From an uncultured Bacteroidales bacterium (lineage in GTDB: Bacteria > Bacteroidota > Bacteroidia > Bacteroidales > Paludibacteraceae): a stretch of DNA of 64,000 nt. Below the pieces are notes generated by a model that was not told where the DNA came from, ran no database searches, and worked only from the letters and a program-made list of their open reading frames with translations. Shown here in pieces: positions 35,468 to 43,980 of the stretch (within the stretch, counting starts at the first letter, position 1; every line of letters begins with the position of its first letter). The position numbers and the translations under genes were made by a program. Where the stretch lies: NCBI GenBank assembly GCA_937916355.1, contig CALFTM010000058.1, positions 14,005 to 78,004 on the forward strand, read 5' to 3'.

Positions 35468-37801
35468 TTACCGATTTTGTGGATTGAAACAATATTTCAA
35501 AGAGATTCCAATTTGTCGTGGTTTCCCTATTTGACAAAATTGATTTCCAATGGATGTGAATCGGAATGTCTCATATTCTTTGTCTCCTATGTTTTTACAC
35601 CATCCTTTGATTGTGAAATATTTAGTTTCAAATGCGACGGAGGCATCGAATACCGAGTAAAATGGTTGAGAGGTTCTGTTCTGCTCGTCCCAATATATTT
35701 TGCCCGTTCCTTTCCAACTTCCGAACAAGTTGATTGATTTCAGGAAGTTTTTGTTCACGAAAATGGTGTAGTTCAGTCTTGCGACTGTCGTGTTTTGAGG
35801 TGCGAAAGGAACATATTTCCCGCTGTAGTCGTGGTTCCCGTCGTGGTACTGGACGAATTTGGCGTTGGTGTAACCGTATGCCGCACCCAAAAAGAGAGAG
35901 TTGGTTTTGTTTCTGAATATCATCCAGTCCAAACTTAGTTCGCAACCGAGACTTCGGCTTTTGCCAGCATTGGTCATCATCCTTCCGGTGTTTTTACCCG
36001 GAGGGAATACCGTTAGTTGTTGATTCTCCGTTCTTACATAAAATGCGGCAACATCAATTTTAACTTTTTTTATCTCCTCTTTTTTGACGGTGAATTTCCC
36101 TCCTAACTCGTAAGTCCAATTGTATTCAGGGTCGTATGAAATCGCTTTCTCCACATCGTATCCTTCCGAGTTGTCATCAAAAGCCATTCCCATGTCGCTC
36201 ATCAAATCATCTTTGAGCTTTTTTTGAAGTAAATCAGAAAAGATTTGCGTGTTAAAACCTCCTGCTTTATAGCCCTTTGAAGCTTTAATGTAGATTTGGT
36301 TTTCCTTGTTGATATTGTACTGTACTGATACTTTAGGCAGAAATTCAAAAAAACTTTTTTTGGCAGTTCCATTCAAATGACAAGTGAATGGGTAAAACTC
36401 ATCCGAAAAAAGTGTCATCAAGTAGTGTAGGGTAGCCTCGTTTTGGTATTCCATTTTTGCATTTTCGTAGTCAATCCTAAGTCCTGCAGCAAAGATCCAT
36501 TTTTTCAGATGGAATTCAGAATGGTGATGCGCAGCTACACCGAAACCGGGGATTCGGAATGCGCAATTTATCGGCAGCTCCTCCTCTTTGAATTCCAACC
36601 TATCGTTAGGAAATACCGTTTGCAGTCCTTTATTTGCATTGTCTAAAATAAGCTCGTCCACTCCTGCTTTGCCGAAAACTACAGGAGCCTCCATTTTGTT
36701 GTGTTTGTAGAATGCAGAAAGTCCCGATTTCCATTGCCAAATGCGAGGTGCTTCAGTAGCCGAGTAGGGTTGGTTTGAAGAGAAGTATATGTCTTCGGTT
36801 ACTACGTGTTCATTTTGTTTTTGATTGAGGGTGAAGATAGGTTTGGGCGTAAAATCATTGTCGAGAAACATATCGTCGTTGAGGTACTGGTAACTTGTAT
36901 TCGACTCAAAAATGAATTTATCATTTCGGACACGCACAGAGAGTCCGTCGACAAGGCTGATTCTTTTGTAATGACACTCCTCATTGTAGTTTACCAGATG
37001 TATGCCGGTGCTGTCTACGGGGCGATAGGCATAACCTCCTTGTTTGATTACACCTCCGAGTAGCATGTTTTCTATTTCTAATTTTTTAGACAAAATCCAT
37101 CGCTGTTGGCTATGAAGGTTGATACTATTGGATGGGTCGCAAAGCTTTCCGTTGTAATCATTTATAAAGTAGCCGTCCGTATGTTTTGCGTTAGCAGAAA
37201 AGGAGAAGGCGAACTTTCGAGACGGAGCATATCGAGTGGAAGCCTTGATTTGGATTGTGTTGCCAGTAGAATAATCAACCGAAGCAGTTGTCTCTTGCGG
37301 CAAAAACGGGTCTTTCAGCTCCATTAGAATCAATCCTCCCAACGTGTTCCTTCCATAAATTGTTCCTTGAGGCCCTTTTAGAAAAGAGACGCTTTGAAGG
37401 TCGTACATTTCAAAATCGAAGTTGTTTTTGTTGAGTATGGGTGTTCCGTTAATTAAGAATCCTACAACAGGCTGATCAATGCGAGCACCGGAACCCCTTA
37501 CATATATGGAGGAGGTCATTTGAGACCCGTAGTCCGGCATATAGAAGTTGGGCGTGAACTGAGACAGGTCTTTTGCAGTTGTTGCATTCAGTTGTTCTAT
37601 GCTTTTTGCATCGAAAACATTTAAAATGATTGGCTGCTTTTCGATTGAAAAGGTTTTCCCTTGTATGCGTTTCGTTTCGACTTCTATCAATGGAAGCTCC
37701 GCTGAATCTAAAGAGTCTCTCTCTTGTGTTGTTGCTTGTACAACAAAAGGGTGAAATAAAAGAAAAAACAACAGAACCTTTAATATAAAACTAAAACGCA
37801 T
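35468..37801 (-). CDS. TonB-dependent outer membrane receptor, paralogue of 22320-24752
   Basis: A 777-residue receptor: signal peptide (ends near VQAT), plug with SVSFLKGPQGTIYGRNTLGG, and barrel ending in GKPRQIGISLKYCFN. No SusC-type extension is present. Alignable stretches with the 810-residue receptor include the plug, the DYSTGN/DYSTAN segment, the HTDGYF/HSDGFF segment and the C-terminus, so they descend from one duplication. The downstream lipoprotein probably belongs with it. The tRNA-Cys gene and a MarR regulator lie upstream. Confidence 0.93.
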   Translation of the reverse strand: MRFSFILKVLLFFLLFHPFVVQATTQERDSLDSAELPLIEVETKRIQGKTFSIEKQPIILNVFDAKSIEQLNATTAKDLSQFTPNFYMPDYGSQMTSSIYVRGSGARIDQPVVGFLINGTPILNKNNFDFEMYDLQSVSFLKGPQGTIYGRNTLGGLILMELKDPFLPQETTASVDYSTGNTIQIKASTRYAPSRKFAFSFSANAKHTDGYFINDYNGKLCDPSNSINLHSQQRWILSKKLEIENMLLGGVIKQGGYAYRPVDSTGIHLVNYNEECHYKRISLVDGLSVRVRNDKFIFESNTSYQYLNDDMFLDNDFTPKPIFTLNQKQNEHVVTEDIYFSSNQPYSATEAPRIWQWKSGLSAFYKHNKMEAPVVFGKAGVDELILDNANKGLQTVFPNDRLEFKEEELPINCAFRIPGFGVAAHHHSEFHLKKWIFAAGLRIDYENAKMEYQNEATLHYLMTLFSDEFYPFTCHLNGTAKKSFFEFLPKVSVQYNINKENQIYIKASKGYKAGGFNTQIFSDLLQKKLKDDLMSDMGMAFDDNSEGYDVEKAISYDPEYNWTYELGGKFTVKKEEIKKVKIDVAAFYVRTENQQLTVFPPGKNTGRMMTNAGKSRSLGCELSLDWMIFRNKTNSLFLGAAYGYTNAKFVQYHDGNHDYSGKYVPFAPQNTTVARLNYTIFVNKNFLKSINLFGSWKGTGKIYWDEQNRTSQPFYSVFDASVAFETKYFTIKGWCKNIGDKEYETFRFTSIGNQFCQIGKPRQIGISLKYCFNPQNR

Positions 37802-37891
37802 GTCAAATTTTTTTTGTTCGGAAACATTGTTTAGGTTTTCAAAAAAAAGAAGAAGTAACGAACATGTATGCCATTACTTCTTCATATTCAG

Positions 37892-37962
37892 AGGTTCCTA
37901 GCAGACTCGAACTGCTGTAAACGGTTTTGCAGACCGGTACCTAACCACTCGGCCAAGGAACC
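37892..37962 (-). tRNA. tRNA-Cys (GCA)
   Basis: On the minus strand the sequence folds into a full cloverleaf with acceptor GGTTCCT/AGGAACC, T-arm AGCAGTTCGAGTCTGCT and anticodon GCA in CTGCAAA. The discriminator is U and CCA is not encoded. Confidence 0.95.
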
Positions 37963-38222
37963 TTTTTTCTAAATGCGATGCAAAGTTATAACATTTTATT
38001 TGAAAGAGCAAATATTCTTTCGTTGAATTTTTGAAATTTTTTTAAAGCATTCTTTTTCAATCAATTGTTGATTTTGAAGAGAAGAGACTTTTTGCTCGTT
38101 TGTGTTTTGTTTAGATAAGAAGACCGTAACAGCAACTCCTTGAGGATGCATTTGTTCGCACATTATGAGATAGAACAAAAGTAACCTCAAGGGCGTGGCT
38201 TTCAGGTCTAACTCGAATAATG
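37963..38222 (-). other. Uncertain stretch: weak small ORF and inverted repeat
   Basis: A 64-codon minus-strand ORF (37996-38190) has no recognisable family and an ordinary shadow-like composition. It is overlapped by a distant inverted repeat (CCTTGAGG 38138-38145, CCTCAAGG 38185-38192) and a minus-strand TACTTTTG -7-like box near 38177-38184. It could be a small RNA or a small protein, or neither. Confidence 0.2.
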
Positions 38223-38684
38223 CTATTTTATATTGTCAAAAATTTTCTCTAAGTAGAAAAATGCTTTTGTTGCATCCTCTTTCGTAAATCCATAGAAGAT
38301 AGATTCCAGCGCTTTTTTTGTGGCCTCATTTACGCTTTTTTCTATAGATTTCCCCTTTTCTGTGAGCATGACGTAGTTTGCTCGTTTGTCTCCGTCTTTT
38401 GCCTCTCTGTATATCAGTCCCTGTCTCTCCAAATTTCTCAGCAATCGTGTGATGCTTGGACGATCCTTGAAGGTTGCTTGTGCAATCATGTTCTGAGTAG
38501 GTTTTTCTCCGTTTAGACCATTCCATAGACAAAACATCACCACCCATTGTTCTGTCGTCATTTCGATACCCTCTTTTTTGAGAGTTCTCATGATGATTCT
38601 GTTCATAGCATTGCTGATATTTCCGTTGATTACCGCAAATGCAATCTCCACCTCTTTAGGGTTAAATCTATTCTTCTGATCCAT
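38223..38684 (-). CDS. MarR-family transcriptional regulator
   Basis: The chosen start is ATG 38684 (MDQKNRFNPKE), giving 153 residues. The frame is open 132 bp further upstream, but a TAAATTTG -7 box at 38702-38709 (minus) places the transcript start just before this ATG. The winged helix-turn-helix is visible as TEQWVVMFCLW, NMIAQATFKDRPSITRLLRNLERQGLIYREAKDGDKR. MarR proteins usually repress nearby genes until a ligand binds. Neighbours are TonB receptor and lipoprotein genes, so envelope or stress genes are likely targets. Confidence 0.9.
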   Translation of the reverse strand: MDQKNRFNPKEVEIAFAVINGNISNAMNRIIMRTLKKEGIEMTTEQWVVMFCLWNGLNGEKPTQNMIAQATFKDRPSITRLLRNLERQGLIYREAKDGDKRANYVMLTEKGKSIEKSVNEATKKALESIFYGFTKEDATKAFFYLEKIFDNIK

Positions 38685-38782
38685 AGTTCTATATTTTGTC
38701 GCAAATTTAGTTGTCAAAACAACAGTGGACAAAATTTTATAGTTAATGTTTCTTAAAAATGTTTTAAAACAATGAAATGTAC

Positions 38783-38816
38783 AAAAAAAAGTGGAGACGA
38801 TGATTCTCGCCTCCAC
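38783..38816 (-). terminator. Intrinsic terminator after the lipoprotein cluster
   Basis: GTGGAG (38791-38796) and CTCCAC (38811-38816) with further inner pairing form the stem. The minus strand continues into eight T. Confidence 0.78.
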
Positions 38817-38836
38817 TCAAGTTTTAAATTTTTTTT

Positions 38837-39421
38837 TTACTTTTTGTCGTAAACAAGTGTCGCCTGTACAGGGATTACAGTTTCAGTGAAAGGAACTTTG
38901 ATTTCAGCCTTTACATAGACAGTCAAAATACCGTTTTCCACAACATAACTAAGTTCTGTCATCTTTGCTGATTGCACGATTGCTGCATAATCAGGGAAAA
39001 GATTATCAACAATTGGCTTAAGGTCAGCCTCTCCGTTGATGGTCATAGGATTGCCTCCCTCAATAGGAGTGGTCGTAATTGAAAGAGTTCCATTGTCCGT
39101 TACAAAAGTGCCTTCTTTGCCGTCAGCAAGGAGAGTTCCGTCTTCGTTGAATGTTACTTCGTCTCCCAATACGTTCACCACCTGATTCAGGTCAAAATCA
39201 GGGATAAGGGCCATCATCCCTTGCGAGGTCTCATCTCCGATGACGGTTTCTGTCAATTCATCGTTGATTGCCCATTGACCTACAATATCGCCCCCCTTTT
39301 TTGCCTCTTCAGTTGGGTTTTCAATACCATCATTAGTCTCTTCATCCTCTTCACAAGAGGTCAATGAGAGCGCAGAAGCACTTACGAAAAGTGCGAGAAA
39401 ATAAAATTTAAATTTGCTCAT
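38837..39421 (-). CDS. Calycin/lipocalin-like lipoprotein (domain A only)
   Basis: A 194-residue lipoprotein with lipobox TSC followed by EEDEETND. The mature domain (IVGQWAIND, then VLGDEVTFNEDGTL and ATLVYDKK) is a lipocalin-like beta-barrel by pattern. The same domain makes up the N-terminal half of the next gene upstream (39447-40529). It is the last gene of a three-gene minus-strand cluster, 25 bp after its neighbour, and ends at a terminator. Confidence 0.8.
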   Translation of the reverse strand: MSKFKFYFLALFVSASALSLTSCEEDEETNDGIENPTEEAKKGGDIVGQWAINDELTETVIGDETSQGMMALIPDFDLNQVVNVLGDEVTFNEDGTLLADGKEGTFVTDNGTLSITTTPIEGGNPMTINGEADLKPIVDNLFPDYAAIVQSAKMTELSYVVENGILTVYVKAEIKVPFTETVIPVQATLVYDKK

Positions 39422-39446
39422 AACTGAAAATTTTTGGTTATTCTAT

Positions 39447-40529
39447 TTATTTCTTTTTAGTACCGTTATATGATAACTCCATAGCAGGAGAGAGAATTTC
39501 AACAACAAACTCCAGACTTCCTGAAGTTGTTATTTCTCCGTTGACATTTACTGTAGCCTTTAGCACTCCGTTCATGAGACTAACCTCTGAATTTTGCAGG
39601 GTGAATGTGTAACCTTCGCTTGTCTTGGTTGTCGGTATGTTGTCAAAAACCAAATCGCCTATTGAGACTCCCTCCACTTTTGCATCGTATAGAGCCAATT
39701 TTAGCATGTTATTATCTTTTGCTTCGATTGTTACATCAAGAGCTTCTGTCTCTGCTAACAGACCTTCATATACACCCGAAATAGTCATGAAATCTTTGTC
39801 TGCCGACTCTGGTTGATCCTCTCCCTCTTCTTCATTAGGGTTTTGAGATGAGTCTTCTTTGTCCCCCTCTTCTGGAGTCTGGTTTTCTGTGTCTTCCTTG
39901 TCAGAATCGTTGTCTTGTGGTACATTGCCATATACTAAAACCGCTTTCACTGGCAAGAAATATGTACTTTCTGCGAAGAGCAACTCCACTTCTGCATCCA
40001 TGTACAACAATAGAGAGTCTTTATCTGCGAAATATGAGAAATTTTTTATCTCTGCTTTTTGTATCATTTCCGCGCTTTCAGGAGCGTTCTCTTCCAATAA
40101 TGCAGCAAAGTCTGCTCCTTTTTTGAGGTTCAGAGGATTCCCGTTTTCAAGTATCGCAGAGATTGAAAGGTCTCCATTGTTGGTTGAATAGGTTCCTTCA
40201 TTACCATAAATGATAAGTGTTCCATCTTCCTTGAATTCAACTTTTTCACCCAAAACGTTCATTGCTTTTTGGATGTCAAAATCAGGGATGAGAGTGGAAA
40301 GGATCGGTAGTAGATCTTCTTCTCCAATCGTGATTTCCGACATTTTAGAATTGAAATACCACTCTCCTACGATGTTGCCACCCTTCGGAGTGTCATGCTT
40401 TGAACTGTCGTTGTTTTCAATTCCATCATTAATCTCTTCATCCTCTTCTTCGTTACAAGAATAGAGACTCAAGGAAAATGCGCCTATCAGTAAAGCGTAT
40501 AGATAATATTTTAGATTTTTCATAACCAT
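39447..40529 (-). CDS. Two-domain calycin-like lipoprotein (domains A and B fused)
   Basis: A 360-residue lipoprotein; lipobox YSC followed by NEEEDEE. Methionine 3 is an alternative start (40523). Residues about 45-215 match the protein of 38837-39421 (IVGEWYFN, VLGEKVEFKEDGTL, AVLVYGN). A Glu/Asp/Asn-rich linker (about 220-245) follows. Residues about 246-360 match the protein of 40542-41141 (ISGVYEGLL, ELSYNGTKKK). It is therefore a natural fusion of its two neighbours' domains, probably a surface binding protein. Confidence 0.82.
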   Translation of the reverse strand: MVMKNLKYYLYALLIGAFSLSLYSCNEEEDEEINDGIENNDSSKHDTPKGGNIVGEWYFNSKMSEITIGEEDLLPILSTLIPDFDIQKAMNVLGEKVEFKEDGTLIIYGNEGTYSTNNGDLSISAILENGNPLNLKKGADFAALLEENAPESAEMIQKAEIKNFSYFADKDSLLLYMDAEVELLFAESTYFLPVKAVLVYGNVPQDNDSDKEDTENQTPEEGDKEDSSQNPNEEEGEDQPESADKDFMTISGVYEGLLAETEALDVTIEAKDNNMLKLALYDAKVEGVSIGDLVFDNIPTTKTSEGYTFTLQNSEVSLMNGVLKATVNVNGEITTSGSLEFVVEILSPAMELSYNGTKKK

Positions 40530-40541
40530 AAATTAAATTGA

Positions 40542-41141
40542 TTATTTCTTTTTAGTTCCTTCGTATGATAATTCAATTGGAGGAGTTTGTATCTTAACAG
40601 AAAACTTCAAATCACCAGCTGTCATAACTTCTCCGTCAACATCAACCGTTGCTTCGAGTGCCCCGTCTGCCAATGTTACGTCGATACCCTCTAATGCAAA
40701 GGTGTAACCATCCGCACTTTTCTTTGCAGGTATGTTTTCGAGTATTAAATCACCTAAATCGATACCCTGTACGATAGCATCATAGAGAGCCAATTTGAAA
40801 AGGTTGTCTTTTGTTTCTACGGTTACATCAAGAGGATCTTCTGTTCTCGCTTCTCCTTCACCTGATATTAGCAGACCTTCATATACACCCGATAGAGCGA
40901 GAAAATCGTTGTTTTCCTCAGGTGTTTTTGTTGAGTCGATGACGCTACCCTCTGGTCCGGCAGGAACTTCTTCCTCATCCTCCACCTCATCATCTTCTAT
41001 TTTAAGAGATTCCCCTCTTCTGTTATCCCCTTGGTTGTAGACCGACAATGGTTCACCGTACTTATCATCTTCAATGCAAGATGTCAATAACGACGTTGTT
41101 GCAAATAAAAAAAGAATCGAATATAAGATATTTTTATTCAT
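40542..41141 (-). CDS. Calycin-like lipoprotein (domain B only)
   Basis: A 199-residue lipoprotein with lipobox TSC followed by IEDDKYG. A disordered acidic segment (about 45-75) leads to a beta-rich domain (LSGVYEGLL to ELSYEGTKKK) that is the same as domain B of the next gene. It is the first gene of the lipoprotein cluster and follows the DJ-1 gene, whose product starts upstream on the same strand, by 23 bp. Confidence 0.8.
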   Translation of the reverse strand: MNKNILYSILFLFATTSLLTSCIEDDKYGEPLSVYNQGDNRRGESLKIEDDEVEDEEEVPAGPEGSVIDSTKTPEENNDFLALSGVYEGLLISGEGEARTEDPLDVTVETKDNLFKLALYDAIVQGIDLGDLILENIPAKKSADGYTFALEGIDVTLADGALEATVDVDGEVMTAGDLKFSVKIQTPPIELSYEGTKKK

Positions 41142-41164
41142 GGTTTAACTGTTAGGATTGCAAA

Positions 41165-41704
41165 TTAGTATATTATCGCGGCAGCGAGTTCTTCCGCAAT
41201 TTTTTTCCCTTTTAGGACTTCCACAAGCTTTAGTGCGAATTTCATGGCGACTCCCGCACCTCTTGCTGTGATGAAATTGTCTGACACTACGACAGGATTT
41301 TCTGATACAGAAGCCCCCATGAGCTGATCTTCAAATCCAGGGTAGCATGTCGCCTCCTTTCCATTGAGTAGACCCAAGTTCCCGAAGACTGAAGGAGCGG
41401 CACATATCGCAGCCAATTTGACTCCTTTTTCTGCAGAGTCTTGGAGCAGTTCGCATAGTCCGGCGTGAGCATCCAAGTTTTTAGTACCCGGCATTCCTCC
41501 CGGCAAGAAAAGCATTTCTGCATCGTTGAAATCGGTCTCGTCGAAGGTGGTGTCTGCTTTGATTGTGACACCATGAGAACTGGTGACGAGAAGTTCGTCT
41601 GTGATAGAGATTAACTTCACATCAAAACCTGCGCGGCGTAGAATGTCGATGGGGACAACCGCTTCGGTCTCTTCAAATCCATTGGCTAAAAATACGTAAA
41701 TCAT
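41165..41704 (-). CDS. DJ-1/PfpI family protein
   Basis: A 179-residue cytoplasmic protein of the DJ-1/ThiJ fold. The nucleophile C101 is in AAICAAPSVFG and the partner glutamate is in the N-terminal EETEA. Members are glyoxalase/deglycase-type or chaperone-like stress proteins; the activity of this one is not known. It follows the TonB gene by 33 bp on the same strand. Confidence 0.92.
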   Translation of the reverse strand: MIYVFLANGFEETEAVVPIDILRRAGFDVKLISITDELLVTSSHGVTIKADTTFDETDFNDAEMLFLPGGMPGTKNLDAHAGLCELLQDSAEKGVKLAAICAAPSVFGNLGLLNGKEATCYPGFEDQLMGASVSENPVVVSDNFITARGAGVAMKFALKLVEVLKGKKIAEELAAAIIY

Positions 41705-41737
41705 ATATAATTTTTTGTTACTCTGTGGTTGAACTTG

Positions 41738-42631
41738 TTATTTAAGTTTTAATTCATAGGTGATAATGCCCGTTTGATTTTTATCTTGATCAATAGGGTT
41801 AAAGCGAGTCTTCTTCGCTGCTTTAATCGCTGCCCAGATGACTCTTGCATCATCCACTGTCGTCCCTTTTGTTCGGGAAGCCTCGATCACATTACCATTT
41901 TTATCTACTATGATGCTGATTACAACCCTACCTTCAACCTGTTCGGAGTAGGTTGGCAAGGCGATTTGTCCGACAGGTGAGCGTCCGTACAGAGAGTAAG
42001 AGTTGTTATCTCCGCTATTAGAAGATCCTTCAGTGTTTTTTGAACGATCATTTCCAAAAGGATTTCCCTTGGTACCAGCAGTTGAACCTCCTCCTGTTCC
42101 TCCAGAGGCATTTGCACCATTACCTCCTCCTCCGCGAAGCATTTGGGTGCGTTGTGCGATGATGGCACTGATGCTATCCTCTCTCCTTTGTTGTTCTTCC
42201 CTACGTCTTTTCTCTTCCGTTAAGCGTCGCTGTTCCGCCTCTTTCTCTGCGAGTTCTTTCTTTCTTCTCTCTTCCGCTTCCTTCTCTTTTTTCAGTTCCT
42301 CTTCTGTCTTCTGGTCTTTCATTTGGACTGACTCTTCGATGTCTTGCGTTTGGTATGCTTCATCGCTTGGAGCAGGGTCAGAGGCAGTTTCGGGAGAACT
42401 GACTTCTTGAAGTTCTTGTGCGATTTCGCTGGCAGGAGTTGGTTCAAAAAAATCCTCCGCTCCTGCATTCTCCATGCCCATCATCACCTCCAATCCCTCT
42501 TCCAACTGAGGAATCTCCCTTGAAAGGTAGACGTTCAGCATGAAGATGAGAACGAGGAACACGACAACTGCCGTGCAGCCGGAGGCTATCACTTTCGCTT
42601 TTTGATATTTATTTAAATCGTTGAAATTCAT
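41738..42631 (-). CDS. tonB: TonB/TolA-like energy transducer
   Basis: A 297-residue protein: inner-membrane helix (about 14-34), a long charged coiled coil of Glu/Lys/Arg (about 100-155), a Gly/Ser/Asn-rich linker, and a C-terminal TonB-type domain (about 220-297, SVIIDKNGNV-like strand). It carries energy from the ExbB/ExbD complex to outer-membrane receptors such as those encoded at 22320 and 35468. The charged helix makes it look TolA-like. It is third in an exbB-exbD-tonB operon. Confidence 0.9.
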   Translation of the reverse strand: MNFNDLNKYQKAKVIASGCTAVVVFLVLIFMLNVYLSREIPQLEEGLEVMMGMENAGAEDFFEPTPASEIAQELQEVSSPETASDPAPSDEAYQTQDIEESVQMKDQKTEEELKKEKEAEERRKKELAEKEAEQRRLTEEKRRREEQQRREDSISAIIAQRTQMLRGGGGNGANASGGTGGGSTAGTKGNPFGNDRSKNTEGSSNSGDNNSYSLYGRSPVGQIALPTYSEQVEGRVVISIIVDKNGNVIEASRTKGTTVDDARVIWAAIKAAKKTRFNPIDQDKNQTGIITYELKLK

Positions 42632-42642
42632 TTAGTACGAAG

Positions 42643-43056
42643 TCATTTGTCCATAGGACGAGTTGCGATGACTAATTTGAATTTATTTTTATTGGCGATG
42701 TTTAGCACCTTTACCACCTCTCCGTAAGGAATCGTTTCGTCTGCATAAAGTGCCACATACATCTCCGGTTCTTCACTCTCCACTTGTAGTAAAAAAGTCT
42801 CTATCTCATCAAAAGGTACTTGTCTTTCAGTTTCCGGACCGAATGCCACATAATAGTTCAGCTCTTTGTCTATTGTAACCCTTGTAAGAGGTTTCGCCGA
42901 TGTTTGTTCTGAACTTTGCGGTAGCATCAATTTGATGGCATTGGGGTGTACCACAGTTGATGTTAGAATGAAAAATATGAGCAACAAGAAAATGATGTCG
43001 GTCATTGACGACATGCTAAAACTTGCCTCTGCCTTATTCCTTCTTTTTAACGCCAT
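42643..43056 (-). CDS. exbD: ExbD/TolR proton-channel subunit
   Basis: A 137-residue protein with one N-terminal membrane helix bearing the essential aspartate D19 (SSMTDIIFLLLIFF) and a periplasmic domain of about 90 residues. It forms the stator with the ExbB-like product. It lies 43 bp after that gene and 11 bp before tonB. Confidence 0.94.
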   Translation of the reverse strand: MALKRRNKAEASFSMSSMTDIIFLLLIFFILTSTVVHPNAIKLMLPQSSEQTSAKPLTRVTIDKELNYYVAFGPETERQVPFDEIETFLLQVESEEPEMYVALYADETIPYGEVVKVLNIANKNKFKLVIATRPMDK

Positions 43057-43099
43057 AGTCTACTAACTTTTTGGGACGATTTTTAGGCTGATTCTGAAA

Positions 43100-43771
43100 T
43101 TACTCGGCTGGAGCATTAAGGATGTCCATGAACTCAACAGAACGTGCTTCCATGTTGTTTACAACCTCGTCCACTTTAGAAGTGAGGTAATTGTAGGCGA
43201 AGTAGGCTATGATTCCTACGACAAGTCCAGCCACGGTAGTGACCATCGCCACATAGATACCATTGGATAGCAAAGAGATGTCTACGTTATTACCTGCATT
43301 GGCCATGTTGAAGAATGCCTCGATCATACCGGCAACAGTTCCGAGGAATCCGATCATCGGTCCACCACCTGCGATTGTCGCCAAAAGTGACATGCCACGC
43401 TCCAATTTTCCGATTTCGATGTTTCCGACGTTCTCGATAGCTACAGATACGTCGTTCATAGGACGACCCAATCGGGAAATCCCTTTCTCAATCATGCGAG
43501 AGTAGGGCGTATCTGTGTTTTTGCATAGAGTTATCGCCGCATCTATTTTCCCTTCGTTGATATAATCTTTGATTTTATCCATGAAGGTTGTGTCCTTATA
43601 ACTGGCTTTGCGGATTACAAGGAGACGCTCAAAAAATATGTAAATTGCCAAAATGCCAAGAAGTACGAGAGGAATCATAATCCAACCTCCCTTAACCGCC
43701 AAGTCAAAAAGATTGAGACTTGCCTCGTTAGCCACCGCTTCTACCGGTTCTACAGTTTGTAGTAGTATCAT
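43100..43771 (-). CDS. exbB: ExbB/TolQ proton-channel subunit
   Basis: A 223-residue protein with three membrane helices. The conserved core reads LLATIAGGGPMIGFLGTVAGMIEAF and the last helix YVAMVTTVAGLVVGIIAYFAYNYL. It is the usual-length MotA/TolQ/ExbB protein, in contrast with the 540-residue ZorA-like one at 18421. First gene of the ExbB-ExbD-TonB operon. Confidence 0.95.
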   Translation of the reverse strand: MILLQTVEPVEAVANEASLNLFDLAVKGGWIMIPLVLLGILAIYIFFERLLVIRKASYKDTTFMDKIKDYINEGKIDAAITLCKNTDTPYSRMIEKGISRLGRPMNDVSVAIENVGNIEIGKLERGMSLLATIAGGGPMIGFLGTVAGMIEAFFNMANAGNNVDISLLSNGIYVAMVTTVAGLVVGIIAYFAYNYLTSKVDEVVNNMEARSVEFMDILNAPAE

Positions 43772-43906
43772 TATCGTCTATATTTATTGGTTATTTCCTT
43801 TTTGTTTTAAATCCAACCACAAAAATAGTGATGATTATAAGAAAAGAAAATTAAAAACTTGATTTTTTTGTAATAAAGGGCAAAAATTCTTTTTTTTCGT
43901 CCTTAG

Positions 43907-43974
43907 AAGGTTTCTATAAATTCACCATTTATAATTTAATAAGGTATAAACAGTGAATTTGTAGATTTCACCTT
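43907..43974. repeat. 68-bp inverted-repeat element, copy 2
   Basis: Left arm 43907-43925 (AAGGTTTCTATAAATTCAC) and right arm 43953-43974 (GTGAATTTGTAGATTTCACCTT) are imperfect inverted repeats. Size and arms match copy 1 at 24764-24831. It lies between ribBA and exbB, right after the ribBA stop. Confidence 0.68.
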
Positions 43975-43980
43975 AAAACT

